Shown: positions 7,968 to 17,396 of the stretch, piece after piece
Layout of the letters: every line of letters begins with the position of its first letter
How positions within the stretch are numbered: position 1 is the first letter of the stretch
NCBI GenBank assembly: GCA_024277475.1
Contig: JAJRVC010000724.1
Span: 1-25,881 of the forward strand
Reading direction: 5' to 3'
Origin: Deltaproteobacteria bacterium
Lineage (GTDB): Bacteria > Desulfobacterota > Desulfobacteria > Desulfobacterales > JAFDCJ01
Length of the DNA: 25,881 bases
Notes under the pieces: generated by a model
Database searches by the model: none
What the model was told of the DNA's origin: nothing
What the model saw: only the letters and a program-made list of their open reading frames with translations
Made by a program: the position numbers and the translations under genes

Positions 7968-8002
7968 ATTTGACGTTGGACATTCGATGTTCGATATTCT
8001 TA
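7968..8002. repeat. Tandem 7-nt-phased repeat (NTTSGAY type)
   Basis: Units ATTTGAC, GTTGGAC, ATTCGAT, GTTCGAT and ATTCTTA follow one another with exact 7-nt spacing (starts 7968, 7975, 7982, 7989, 7996). On the other strand these read as GAACATC/GAATGTC-like heptads. This is one of several such runs in the window. It lies in the gap between the VOC and SPOR genes. Confidence 0.65.
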
Positions 8003-8041
8003 TGCCTCCGGCCTCAAGCCTCCAAACCGCCGGAAAGGGCC

Positions 8042-8947
8042 CTAGGGCGATATTTTACTTCGAATCGCCTTTTGGACTGCAGACAGCCTGCGAATCCAGG
8101 GCGATGACTTGCGGATTTTCGGCGGTAAATTATCAGCAGCCGATTGGGCGTCTTTTTTGGTAACATAAACGCCATAAAGCAGCTGAAACCAAGGTTTACT
8201 TTTAAACATGCTTTGATAAAAAGCAATCTCATTTTTTTTCAGCAATTGATTTCTTGCGACAAAATCAAACAACAGTGCTTCTTTGCGCACACCCATAAGC
8301 TGTATCGTATAAGAGGAAGGCTCTTGGGATAAAAGCCACTTCTCGTTGTGGATGATCCTCTCTTCAGTTTTTTCGGCGACATCTTCCTTAGCAGGCTGCG
8401 GTCGTACTTCTGCCTGGCGGACAACTTCAGCTTCCTTTTGTGGTTCGCTTTTTTCAGGCGATGCTTCCGCCGGTTGAGCAAGCACTGCTTTCGCCGGCAG
8501 TGGTGTCGTCTCAATCTTTGTTTGAGTTTCTGCCGGCCGGATAAATTCGGTTTCCTTTTGCAGTTTGCTTTTTTCAGACGGTACATCAGTTTTCTGAGAT
8601 AGCACTGTCTTTTCCGCTACCGGTGACAAGCTCTCAGTTTTGTTTTGCGGTTTTACCGGTTGATCAACAGCCGGAATTTTTCCGCGAAATAAATCCTGAG
8701 CAATTTTAACCTCTTCCGGTATTTTAGCGCGGAATATTTTTGGATCGCTTTTGAAACCTGACAACAGCGACATTGAGGACTTGCGGTACCGCTGGAGCAC
8801 AAAAACCACCAGCAAAAGACAGGCGATGCCGGCAGCAATCCAGCCCAAAACGAAGAAAGCACGGACCCTCAGGCGCTGAAAAATACCCCGGCGTTTCTTT
8901 TGACCTGGATAGTTGTCTTTTAGCCGTTGATCTGCAGTATGATCCAT
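8042..8947 (-). CDS. DamX-like membrane protein with C-terminal SPOR domain
   Basis: A 301-residue bitopic protein. A basic N-terminal segment (about 1-29) leads into one transmembrane helix (about 30-52), then a long Pro/Glu/Lys-rich linker, then a C-terminal SPOR-like domain (about 220-297: YTIQLMGVRKEALLFDF, PWFQLLYGVYVTKKDAQSA, and the DamX-type ending PWIRRLSAVQKAI). SPOR domains bind denuded glycan at division septa, so a role in cell division or envelope assembly is likely; the domain would face the periplasm. The linker contains a duplicated unit: PSEKSKLQKETEFIRPAE and SPEKSEPQKEAEVVRQAE. Start ATG 8947 has GGAG close upstream and GGGAGG slightly further. The gene has its own predicted promoter (8977-9006), so it need not belong to the ABC-transporter operon upstream. 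Confidence 0.8.
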   Translation of the reverse strand: MDHTADQRLKDNYPGQKKRRGIFQRLRVRAFFVLGWIAAGIACLLLVVFVLQRYRKSSMSLLSGFKSDPKIFRAKIPEEVKIAQDLFRGKIPAVDQPVKPQNKTESLSPVAEKTVLSQKTDVPSEKSKLQKETEFIRPAETQTKIETTPLPAKAVLAQPAEASPEKSEPQKEAEVVRQAEVRPQPAKEDVAEKTEERIIHNEKWLLSQEPSSYTIQLMGVRKEALLFDFVARNQLLKKNEIAFYQSMFKSKPWFQLLYGVYVTKKDAQSAADNLPPKIRKSSPWIRRLSAVQKAIRSKISP

Positions 8948-8976
8948 AGGCTCCGTAAACCCTCCCGTCGTTTGAA

Positions 8977-9006
8977 AGAATACTTTACATTATTTGACAG
9001 GGTCAA
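8977..9006 (-). promoter_or_regulatory. Predicted sigma-70 promoter for the SPOR gene
   Basis: On the minus strand TTGACC (9006-9001) is followed after 18 bp by TATTCT (8982-8977), about 30 bp before ATG 8947. Both hexamers are close to consensus, and placement in the gap after the dppF stop fits an independent transcript. Confidence 0.45.
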
Positions 9007-9040
9007 GAAAAAAAAGAGTGTCTATTTTCAATTCTCCGGG

Positions 9041-10051
9041 TCAGGCTAAATGCGGAAAATGACACGCTGCCAGATGCGCAGAATCATCACCGTGCTGTCT
9101 CAGCTCGGGTTTATCTTTCCTGCATCGACTTTTGACTTCCGGACATCGCGGCGCGAAGTGACAACCGGGAGGCGGATCGATGGGTGTCGGCGGATCACCT
9201 TCAAGCAAAATTCCGGTGTGGGGTGCGTCCGGATCAAGTGAAGGTAAGGAAGACAGCAAAACACGGGTGTAAGGATGCTGGGACTGTCGGAAAACATCCT
9301 GGGTCAATCCCGTTTCCACCATGCTTCCCAAATACATCACACCGATGCGGTTGCTCATGTATCGAACCACGCCCAGATCGTGGGAAATAAACAGATAGGT
9401 CAGGTCGAATTCACGTTGCAGTTCTTTGAGCAGGTTAAGAATCTGAGCCTGAACGGAAACATCCAGAGCAGATGTAGGCTCGTCTAAAATCAGCAATTGG
9501 GGATGCAGAACAAGCGCCCGGACCAGGGCAATGCGCTGGCGTTGTCCGCCGGAAAACTCGTGGGCATAGCGATACATGTGCTCGAGGCTGAAACCGACAC
9601 GCTTCAGCATAGCCAATACCTTTTCGTCAATTTCATATCCGGTGGCCAGGTGGTGAAGTTTAAGCCCCACTCCCACCAGATCGCTGACTGTTTTGCGCGG
9701 ATGCAGGGAAGAGTATGGATCCTGAAAGATCAACTGAATATGGCGCGCCCGCTCGTATGCTTTTTGCCCGCTTAACCCGACGATGCTGTGGCTGTTAAAA
9801 TATATTTCACCTGAGGTCACGGGTGCAAGCCCGACCACGGCGCGGCCCAGGGTGGTTTTACCGCAGCCGGATTCACCCACCAGTCCGAAGACATCGCCGC
9901 GGTTTAGTTGAAAACCAAGACCGTTTACAGCCTTAAGCGTTGCATGGCGCTGCATCAAAAGGCCTTCACGGATGTGGAAGTACACGTGCAAATCTTTTAT
10001 CCGTAAAAGGGGTGTCGCTGGGTTTTCTGTTTGGGTCTGCATTGGGGTCAT
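9041..10051 (-). CDS. dppF: Peptide ABC transporter ATP-binding protein (DppF/OppF type)
   Basis: A 336-residue cytoplasmic ATPase of the oligopeptide/dipeptide importer family. Walker A GESGCGKTT (59-67), Q-loop in IFQDPYSSLHPR, ABC signature FSGGQRQRIALVRAL, Walker B LLILDEPTSALD, and switch histidine ISHDLG are all intact. The C-terminal oligo_HPY extension is present (GCHFAPRCPEVKSRC), with the cysteines seen in Dpp/Opp ATPases. It pairs with the DppD protein encoded upstream to drive import. It is last in the transporter cluster, 136 bp after dppD, with no obvious Shine-Dalgarno before ATG 10051. MTPMQ (ATG 10051) was kept as start; M4 is equally possible. Confidence 0.9.
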   Translation of the reverse strand: MTPMQTQTENPATPLLRIKDLHVYFHIREGLLMQRHATLKAVNGLGFQLNRGDVFGLVGESGCGKTTLGRAVVGLAPVTSGEIYFNSHSIVGLSGQKAYERARHIQLIFQDPYSSLHPRKTVSDLVGVGLKLHHLATGYEIDEKVLAMLKRVGFSLEHMYRYAHEFSGGQRQRIALVRALVLHPQLLILDEPTSALDVSVQAQILNLLKELQREFDLTYLFISHDLGVVRYMSNRIGVMYLGSMVETGLTQDVFRQSQHPYTRVLLSSLPSLDPDAPHTGILLEGDPPTPIDPPPGCHFAPRCPEVKSRCRKDKPELRQHGDDSAHLAACHFPHLA

Positions 10052-10187
10052 GCGTATTTTAGGATTGGTTAATAAAATATTGCTGTGCCTTTTGTGGCAA
10101 TCCGCCGGAGTGGAATGATGCCCATCGAGAGCTTCAGAGTCGAACGATCGATTTTAAAAAGACAGAGCATACCGATTCATTAAATAG

Positions 10188-11180
<993 letters not shown>

Positions 11181-11275
11181 GAAAATTATCTACCTATGAT
11201 AGCAAATTCTTCCGAGCAGGAAGCCGGATGGAATGACGAATTAAGGTATTCTATCATTTTTAAGTTACTAAAAAA

Positions 11276-11456
11276 ATTGACATGGCCGCAAAAAGGCACA
11301 AAAAGCACATAAATAAGATTTTGAACTTAATAATTACAATAGGTTATGAGATTGTCAAGATTGAGCGACACACAGCACCTGCGCTGCGCGAGCGACTTAT
11401 TTAACAAGACAGAGCGAAGCGATTCCATCCTTCGTCACTCGTCATTCCGCATTCCC
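11276..11456 (+). repeat. Dispersed repeat copy R1 in the dppC-dppD gap
   Basis: Begins TTGACATGGCCGCAAAAAGG and matches 13471-13675 in order: GGCCGCAAAAAGGCACAAAAA, an AT-rich centre with CAATAGGTTAT, ATTGTCAA.ATTGA, then CAGAGCGAAGCG followed by ATCC..TTCGTCA and GTCATTCC. R1 lacks the GACTTTTTACGG block present in the other copies. It fills most of the 284-bp gap. No coding potential. Confidence 0.7.
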
Positions 11457-11464
11457 AATTCCTT

Positions 11465-12367
11465 TTAGCTTTGCCTCTGGTGCGGATCCAGAATATCACG
11501 AATGCCGTCGCCCATCAGATTAAAGCCCATCACCACGATGAGGATGGCAGCCCCGGGCAGGGTTGAAACCCACCATTGATCCACCAGAAACTGGCGGCCA
11601 TCGCTTACCATCAATCCCCATTCCGGTACCGGCGGCTGAGCACCTAGGCCGAGAAACCCGAGCCCGGCCGCGGTTAGAATAATCGTACCCATGTCCAGGC
11701 TCAGGCGTACGATAATTGAAGACATACACATGGGGGTGATATGTCCCACCATGATACGCAGGTTGCCGGCTCCCATACTGCGAATGACCTGAATATAGTC
11801 GTTGTTGCGCACGCTCAGGGTTTCGGCCCGGGCCAACCGGGCATAACTCGGCCAGTTGGCGATGGAGATGGCCACGATGGCATTTTCCACGCCGGGACCG
11901 AGCGCCGCGGCAAAGGCAATGGCCAGGATCAGTTTGGGAAACGCCAGAAAAACATCGGAAAAGCGCATTAAAATCTCATCGACGGCTTTGCCGAACCATC
12001 CCGCCAGCACCCCGATCACCAACCCCAGCGGTGTACTGATAGCGGCAACCAGAACGGCAATGCTCAGGGTAACACGGGAGCCGAATATCACCCGCGAGTA
12101 GATGTCCCGACCCAGGCTATCGGTCCCGAAATAGTGTTGGATCGAGGGCAGCTGCAGCCGATCCGATAAAATCTGATCATAGGGATCATGGGTGGCCAGC
12201 AGGGGTGCAAAAACGGCCACCAGTAGTAAAAACACGATAATGCCGGTCCCCACCACCATGAGACGATTGCGCCGCCACAGGATAAAGCTGTCTTTCCAAT
12301 AACGCGATCGCGCTTTCCAGCGCTGGCGACGTGCTTCACCTTTGTCCAGGGTTTTAGTAATGTTCAT
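11465..12367 (-). CDS. dppC: Peptide ABC transporter permease (DppC/OppC type)
   Basis: A 300-residue inner-membrane permease. An N-terminal cytoplasmic stretch precedes a first helix (NRLMVVGTGIIVFLLLVAVF), followed by the OppC N-terminal sequence HYFGTDSLGRDIYSRVIFGS, five further helices, and the EAA loop EWGLMVSDGRQFL region that docks to the ATPases. The ending NLMGDGIRDILDPH is characteristic of DppC/OppC. The start overlaps the dppB stop by 4 nt (ATGA), a classic coupled arrangement, with GGAGG-like sequence just before it. It forms a heterodimer with DppB. Confidence 0.92.
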   Translation of the reverse strand: MNITKTLDKGEARRQRWKARSRYWKDSFILWRRNRLMVVGTGIIVFLLLVAVFAPLLATHDPYDQILSDRLQLPSIQHYFGTDSLGRDIYSRVIFGSRVTLSIAVLVAAISTPLGLVIGVLAGWFGKAVDEILMRFSDVFLAFPKLILAIAFAAALGPGVENAIVAISIANWPSYARLARAETLSVRNNDYIQVIRSMGAGNLRIMVGHITPMCMSSIIVRLSLDMGTIILTAAGLGFLGLGAQPPVPEWGLMVSDGRQFLVDQWWVSTLPGAAILIVVMGFNLMGDGIRDILDPHQRQS

Positions 12368-13377
12368 GCCTCCGCCAGGGTTATCTTCGGGTTCAAAAGG
12401 GCATATGTAAGATCGACGGCCAGGTTGGCCAGGGAAAATGTCAGGGCAACCAGCATGGTGCCGCCGACAACCGCATTCAAATCCAGCGTCAGAAATGCGG
12501 TGGCAAGATAACGGCCCAATCCCGGCCAGGCAAAAATAGTCTCCGTCAGCACGGATCCCTCCAGCAGTCCTCCGTAAGTTAGACCGATGATGGTAACGGC
12601 CGGTACCAGGGCATTGCGCAAGGCATGCCGCGTCAAGACTAAAAATTCATTCAAACCCTTGATGCGGGCCGTCTTGATGTATTCCTGGGAAAGCACATCG
12701 AGCATGCTGGAGCGCACGATACGCGCAATGCCGGCCAGACCATAAAGGCCCAATACCGTGGCCGGAAGCGCCATATGTTTTATAGCATCCCAAAACACTT
12801 CCCAATCCAGGGCAAGGATGCTGTCGATGAGCAGAAAACCGGTGACTCTTTGGGGTTCGATGAGCATGATATCCAGTCGACCGGGCTCCGGAAACCAGCC
12901 GAGCTTGAAATAAAAGATCAGCAACATCACCAGGCCGAGCCAGAAAACCGGCATTGACACGCCGATCAGACTCAGAACACGGGAGAAGTGATCGATGGGC
13001 GAATTGCGGTAAACGGCGGAGAGAACCCCCAGTGGAATCCCGACGAGGATGGATATAATCAAGGCCAGGGTTGCCAGCTCGATGGTTGCCGGAAAATATT
13101 GCAGGATGTCTTCGAGCACCGGGCGGCCGGTCTGGAAGGAAGTCCCCAGATCGCCATGCAGCAGCCGATTCATATAACGGCCGAACTGCACGTAGATCGG
13201 CTGATCGAATCCGTAGAGGGTGCGCAGTCGGTCGACGGTTTCCTGGGGGGCCTGGGGACCGGCGATGGCGGCCAGCGGGTCCAGGGGTACCACCAGGGAA
13301 ATAAAGAAGGTCACCACCATTATCCCCAGCAAGGTAATGACCAGGGTGACCAGACGACGTAAAATGTATTGAATCAT
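12364..13377 (-). CDS. dppB: Peptide ABC transporter permease (DppB/OppB type)
   Basis: A 337-residue inner-membrane permease with six predicted helices. Recognisable family blocks are MIQYILRRLVTLVITLLGIM at the N-terminus, LRTLYGFDQPIYVQFGRYMN, GDLGTSFQTGRPV, and the EAA-type loop ARIKGLNEFLVLTRHALRNA followed by GGLLEGSVLTETIFAWPGLG. With DppC it makes the translocation pore. It lies 355 bp after the binding-protein gene; that gap holds a repeat copy and heptad runs, so polarity or a second promoter is possible. Confidence 0.92.
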   Translation of the reverse strand: MIQYILRRLVTLVITLLGIMVVTFFISLVVPLDPLAAIAGPQAPQETVDRLRTLYGFDQPIYVQFGRYMNRLLHGDLGTSFQTGRPVLEDILQYFPATIELATLALIISILVGIPLGVLSAVYRNSPIDHFSRVLSLIGVSMPVFWLGLVMLLIFYFKLGWFPEPGRLDIMLIEPQRVTGFLLIDSILALDWEVFWDAIKHMALPATVLGLYGLAGIARIVRSSMLDVLSQEYIKTARIKGLNEFLVLTRHALRNALVPAVTIIGLTYGGLLEGSVLTETIFAWPGLGRYLATAFLTLDLNAVVGGTMLVALTFSLANLAVDLTYALLNPKITLAEA

Positions 13378-13459
13378 TTACCTCACGGTTCAAAAATTAT
13401 AGGCGTTCACAGGTTCAGCCCGGCCGTAGGCCAAAAAAACGGCCGGTCCAATAACTGAT

Positions 13460-13603
13460 GAACATCGAACATTGATGTGGCCGCAAAAAGGCACAAAAAT
13501 AAAATTTTACATTTAATATTTTCAATAGGTTATAAGATTTAAATTTTAGAATTCTGACTTTTTACGGGATTGTCAACATTGAACGTCCGACATCGAATAA
13601 GGA
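13460..13603. repeat. 7-nt-phased GAACNNN heptads flanking repeat R2
   Basis: Heptads GAACATC, GAACATT and GATGTGG start at 13460, 13467 and 13474; further on CAACATT, GAACGTC, CGACATC and GAATAAG start at 13576, 13583, 13590 and 13597. Spacing within each run is exactly 7 nt. The two runs bracket, and partly overlap, the ends of repeat copy R2. Confidence 0.6.
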
Positions 13604-13675
13604 ATTATTTCTATTTTATTTTTTAAAAAAAGCAGAGCGAAGCGGCATCCACTATTCGTCAACCGTCATTCCATG
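13471..13675 (+). repeat. Dispersed repeat copy R2 in the dppA-dppB gap
   Basis: The fullest copy. GTGGCCGCAAAAAGGCACAA at 13477-13496, an AT-rich middle with AATAGGTTATAAGAT, GACTTTTTACGGGATTGTCA at 13557-13576, then CAGAGCGAAGCG and CGTCATTCC near 13632-13670, which are also found in R1. Inserted in the transporter cluster between the binding protein and the first permease. Likely a non-coding interspersed element; ends and mechanism are unknown. Confidence 0.7.
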
Positions 13676-13732
13676 TAGTTTCACACGGGGGTTACCTTTC
13701 TTAACCCCTGAACCTGTAACGGTTAGTATCGT

Positions 13733-15316
13733 TTACTTCTTGGTAATCGGATACAATTTCCAGAGATCAAACGTGGGCGCCGCATAGAAATCGCCGATAT
13801 TGCTGCGTACCGCATGTTCATACATGGGTTGATACAACAGAGCATAAGGGCCTTCCGTCTGGATGATCTTGTTGGCCTTTTGATACAGGCCAATGCGCTT
13901 GGCGTCGTCCATTTCCTGACCGGCCTCCTGGATCAACCGGGAGGTTTCATCATTGTAGTACATATTGCGCCAGCACAACTGCTTGGCTTTGTAATCCGCA
14001 AAGGGCTGGGCATTGGTGTGCGGATCCACGTAGTCCGGTCCCCAGCGGGCCAGAATCAATTCGTGCTGCTGGGCGCGGTATTTGGGCCAGAGTTGGGCGG
14101 AGATCAGCTTGTTGAGCTTGACTTTAATTCCGATGCGGGCCAGGGAGTTTTGCAGTGCCTGGGCGATTTCAGGAAAGGGCGTTTGATCGCCGTGATCCAT
14201 GGAGATCTCAAAACCATCGGCATACCCCGCATCCGCCATCAATTGGCGGGCTTTGTCGAGATCCTCACGGTAATATACGGTATTTTCGTAGCCGGCAAAC
14301 CCTTCGGGAATGAAAGTGTTAATCGGTTTGGCGGCACCCCCCATGATATTGTCGATAATACCCTTGTAGTCAATGGCATGCCGGATGGCCGTGCGCACCC
14401 GGTTGTCTTTCAGCGGACCTTTGGTCACATTCATTCCGACATAAATAATCATGGTGGCCGGCGAGCTTTCGATCCGCAGATCCGGATTCTTCTTGAGTTC
14501 CTTGATTTGATCGGGAAACATCTCCCAGCCGATGTCGATATCGCCTTTTTCCACCTGCAGCCGTCGGCTGGTGGCTTCCACGATCTCTTTGATCACCACC
14601 CGCTTGACTTTGGGGGGATACTTGAAGTGATTCGGATTGGCATCCAGAATAACCCGATCGCCCTTGGCCCATTTGCGCAGGATAAACGGTCCGGAACCGG
14701 CTGAGTTGCGGGCCAGCCAGGTAAGGCCCATATCGCCGTCCGGATATTTGTCGGTCTTTTGGACGTGTTGCTTGACCACCTGGGAGTCCACGATGCTGGA
14801 CACACCGGCGGCCAGGCAGGCAAAAAAAATACCGCCGGCATATTTTTTATCCAGGCTTACCTGAACTGTGTATTTATCAACCGCCTTTACCGAATCCGGT
14901 GTAATGCCGAATTGCGTCAGGATGAAAGAGGGCTGATCTTTCAATATGACCACCCGCTGGAATGAATAAACGACATCGTCGGCCGTCAGGGGGTTGCCGC
15001 TGTGAAATTTTACGTCCTTGCGCAGATGAAATGTCCAGGTCTTGCCGTCCGGCGAAACCTCATAGGACTCTGCCAAAGAGAGTACGGGCTTATCAAATTG
15101 TCCCGCCTTAAAATCGAGCAGGCGGTCGTAAATCTGGGCATCGATGCCCACCCCGGAAAACTCGAATGCCTTGGCGGGGTCCAGGGAGATGATGTCACTG
15201 GTTGGCATGCCGATGACCAGAACATCTTTGCGATCGGCGGCATCCGCCCCGGGAGTCAAGCCCGGACCTAAGAGCAAAAGCAAGGCTACCATCCCCAAAA
15301 TAAGCTTTTTCATCAT
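13733..15316 (-). CDS. dppA: Peptide ABC transporter substrate-binding protein (SBP family 5)
   Basis: A periplasmic peptide-binding protein of about 527 residues. I chose ATG 15316 (MMKKLILGMVALLLLLG) rather than the longer frame from 15379: AAGGAG stands 8-9 nt before it, and a classical signal peptide begins there with probable cleavage after ADA. Family 5 blocks are clear: ISLDPAKAFEFSGVGIDAQI near the mature N-terminus, GKTWTFHLRKDVKFHSGNPL, then TADDVVYSF, and NPHTNAQPFADYK late. It captures di- or oligopeptides and delivers them to DppBC. Opines, nickel complexes or heme are other known family-5 ligands, but the divergent dipeptidase gene supports peptides. First gene of the cluster; no clear promoter was seen. 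Confidence 0.9.
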   Translation of the reverse strand: MMKKLILGMVALLLLLGPGLTPGADAADRKDVLVIGMPTSDIISLDPAKAFEFSGVGIDAQIYDRLLDFKAGQFDKPVLSLAESYEVSPDGKTWTFHLRKDVKFHSGNPLTADDVVYSFQRVVILKDQPSFILTQFGITPDSVKAVDKYTVQVSLDKKYAGGIFFACLAAGVSSIVDSQVVKQHVQKTDKYPDGDMGLTWLARNSAGSGPFILRKWAKGDRVILDANPNHFKYPPKVKRVVIKEIVEATSRRLQVEKGDIDIGWEMFPDQIKELKKNPDLRIESSPATMIIYVGMNVTKGPLKDNRVRTAIRHAIDYKGIIDNIMGGAAKPINTFIPEGFAGYENTVYYREDLDKARQLMADAGYADGFEISMDHGDQTPFPEIAQALQNSLARIGIKVKLNKLISAQLWPKYRAQQHELILARWGPDYVDPHTNAQPFADYKAKQLCWRNMYYNDETSRLIQEAGQEMDDAKRIGLYQKANKIIQTEGPYALLYQPMYEHAVRSNIGDFYAAPTFDLWKLYPITKK

Positions 15317-15593
15317 GATGCTTTCTCCTTTCTGTGCGGTTTTTAAAATCATTGGGTGGACAGGATCAGGTTTAGGCACTTTAGCTCACAAGGCGCTTAT
15401 ATGAAACTACCCCCAAAACGGCACGGTTTATAGATGATTAAACTGGCCGCGTTTTTGGCCAGAGGCGCCGCTCGTATGTAATAAAACCAATACTCCCTTT
15501 CTGGGAGGGGTCAGTGCAGGATCCTCTGGACCCGGATATCTACGTAACACCTAACACTCTTGTGGTCAACATGATATGATGATTATCGTAATC

Positions 15594-15630
15594 GTTCACA
15601 GGTTCGGGGTTCAGAGTTCAAGGTTCAGAA
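15594..15630. repeat. Tandem GTTCNNN heptads
   Basis: GTTCGGG, GTTCAGA, GTTCAAG and GTTCAGA start at 15602, 15609, 15616 and 15623, exactly 7 nt apart, preceded by GTTCACAG at 15594. This is the complement of the GAACNNN type at 24545-24679. Confidence 0.7.
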
Positions 15631-15845
15631 CATAAGAAGGCATTAAAGACCCCAAGTCATCGTTATTATCAGCTTTGACGTTTGCCTGTGGGTCGGTTAC
15701 GCTCCTATTTACAAGACCCGCAAACCTTGATAGTTATTTGATACTACCCAACCCGGGAAAGCGCAGCCGTGATCCCGCTCGCGGGGTTGCCGCGGAGCGT
15801 AAATCCCGCTTTACCGGGGAATCAAAATTAAATCAAACCATGCGA

Positions 15846-15914
15846 ACGAAGAACACAAAGATAAAAATTGAATATCTGGCCTTACGGTTTCTTCGTGAAC
15901 TTCGTGTTCTTCGT
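15846..15914. repeat. Long imperfect hairpin (AAGAACACGAAG type)
   Basis: ACGAAGAACACAAAG (15846-15860) pairs with CTTCGTGTTCTTCGT (15900-15914) with one wobble position, over a loop of about 39 nt. The wording resembles the hairpin at 18686-18757 and the CACGAAAACGCGAAAG stretch near 21725, so it belongs to a loose family of intergenic palindromes. Confidence 0.55.
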
Positions 15915-15998
15915 GGTGAAGCAAGTTTTTTCATAAAATGCAAAGAATTCACAATTTAATCTATCATTCGTCTTTCGTCATTCCATTGAGGTTTAACC

Positions 15999-17075
15999 AT
16001 GACAATCAACCATAAGCTGCCCATTTTCGACGGACACAATGATGCCTTGCAAAGCATCTATTTACCCAAAACCGGCAAACCACGCGCTTTTTTCGAGTGC
16101 ACCGCTGAGGGCCATATCGATCTGCCGCGCATGCGGCAGGCTGGATTTGCCGGCGGTTTTTTTGCGATTTTTGTTCCCTCAAATTCTTCCACCGACGGAT
16201 TCCCGGGTGCCAGGCCGGACTCAGCGGCAACGGAGTATGAAATGCCTTTGCCGCCGGCCCTCGATCTCACTTACGCCCGGGAAATTGCCATCAAGGGAAT
16301 GGCCGGCTTGTTCCGTCTCGAGGCGGAATCCGAGGGGCGGATCAAGGTCATCCGAACCGCCGCTGAATTGACAGAAGCTTTGGCCCGGGAAGTCATCGCC
16401 GTGGTTCTGCATTTTGAGGGTGCCGAAGCCATTGACCCGGACCTGGATGCCCTCGAAGTCTTTTATCAGGCCGGACTGCGATCCCTGGGCCTGGCCTGGA
16501 GCCGCCCCAATGTGTTCGCCCACGGGGTTCCCTTCAAGTTTCCCGGGTCTCCGGATACCGGACCGGGTCTGAGTGATGCCGGCCGGCAACTGGTAAAAGC
16601 GTGCAACCGCCTGGGGATTTCAATCGACCTGGCGCATATCACCGAACAGGGTTTCTGGGATATGGCCGGAATCTCCCACGCACCGCTGATCGTCACCCAT
16701 GCCGGCGCCCACGCCCTCTGTCCTTCGACCCGGAACCTTACCGACAAACAACTGGATGCCATCAAAGAATCGGACGGGGTCGTGGGAGTCAATTTTCATG
16801 TCGGATTTTTACGTCAAGACGGGCGGTTGGAGCCGGATACGCCGCTTTCTGAAATTGTGCGCCACATCGACTATATCGCACGGCGCATTGGCATCGGGCA
16901 CGTGGCTTTCGGTTCCGATTTTGACGGCGCCATCATGCCGCTCGATCTTGGGGATGTAACGGGGATGCCGAAACTTATCAACACTTTGCACGATCATGGT
17001 TTCGACGAGGATGCGCTGCGCAAAATAACCCATGAAAACTGGCTGCGGGTTTTGCGCAGGACCTGGAAGCAATAA
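15999..17075 (+). CDS. Membrane dipeptidase (peptidase family M19)
   Basis: A 358-residue zinc dipeptidase of the renal dipeptidase family. All binuclear metal ligands can be placed: H13 and D15 in FDGHNDAL, E140 in HFEGAEAI, H213 in IDLAHI and H234 in VTHAGAHAL; R245 (STRNLTD) and D307 (AFGSDFDG) also fit the active site. Family members hydrolyse dipeptides, including those with C-terminal D-residues. There is no signal peptide or lipobox, so this copy is probably cytoplasmic. GAGG is 7 nt before ATG 15999. It diverges from the peptide transporter, which suggests it cleaves the imported dipeptides; this link is inferred from position. Confidence 0.92.
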   Translation: MTINHKLPIFDGHNDALQSIYLPKTGKPRAFFECTAEGHIDLPRMRQAGFAGGFFAIFVPSNSSTDGFPGARPDSAATEYEMPLPPALDLTYAREIAIKGMAGLFRLEAESEGRIKVIRTAAELTEALAREVIAVVLHFEGAEAIDPDLDALEVFYQAGLRSLGLAWSRPNVFAHGVPFKFPGSPDTGPGLSDAGRQLVKACNRLGISIDLAHITEQGFWDMAGISHAPLIVTHAGAHALCPSTRNLTDKQLDAIKESDGVVGVNFHVGFLRQDGRLEPDTPLSEIVRHIDYIARRIGIGHVAFGSDFDGAIMPLDLGDVTGMPKLINTLHDHGFDEDALRKITHENWLRVLRRTWKQ

Positions 17076-17148
17076 TTCAACGTTTCGGAATTTCTATAAT
17101 ATATTGAAACTACGGTGTTTTTTGCGGCTATTCGCTTGGTAAGCCGCA

Positions 17149-17188
17149 TGGAATGATGGAATAGTGGAATGTTGAAAGACTGGGTTTG
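17149..17188 (+). repeat. Tandem 8-nt-phased TGGAATNN repeat (forward arm)
   Basis: Units TGGAATGA, TGGAATAG, TGGAATGT, TGAAAGAC and TGGGTTTG start at 17149, 17157, 17165, 17173 and 17181, exactly 8 nt apart. A matching run in reverse orientation lies at 17344-17396. Confidence 0.65.
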
Positions 17189-17343
17189 AAAAGCGGAAAA
17201 AGGTCTATTCTACAAAAAATGTTGTAGCTACATTTTTTGATGATGTCCGTCAGACATCTATTTTCTGCTTTCACGCCGGAAACTACGCCGCTATTACGAG
17301 AAAATCAATACAATTATATTTGTTTTGATACTCTAAACCCACC

Positions 17344-17396
17344 ATTCCACTAACCCAGAACCCATTATTACACTATTCCAGAATTCCAACGTTCCA
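17344..17396 (-). repeat. Tandem 8-nt-phased TGGAATNN repeat (reverse arm)
   Basis: On the minus strand TGGAACGT, TGGAATTC, TGGAATAG, TGTAATAA and TGGGTTCT start at 17396, 17388, 17380, 17372 and 17364, again exactly 8 nt apart, then TGGAATGG starts at 17349. With the forward run it forms a large loose inverted repeat around about 155 bp. Confidence 0.65.

Larger units (their letters stand above)
15317..15998. other. Divergent intergenic region dppA / dipeptidase
   Basis: About 680 bp between two oppositely transcribed genes. Besides the repeats listed separately it holds an imperfect hairpin at 15680-15725, where GTTTGC and GGGTC pair with GACCC and GCAAAC around a CTGT bulge, and a small CTCCC/GGGAG stem near 15495-15511. 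No confident promoter, tRNA or ORF was found. Confidence 0.4.

Noticed and set aside
13814..14704. Plus-strand 296-codon frame opposite the peptide-binding protein
   Set aside because: Antisense shadow of dppA, whose signal peptide and family motifs are clear; no ribosome site or recognisable domain.
15317..15998. Search for a tRNA or riboswitch in the wide divergent gap
   Set aside because: Hairpins exist, but no cloverleaf, CCA-type acceptor or known aptamer core could be made out.
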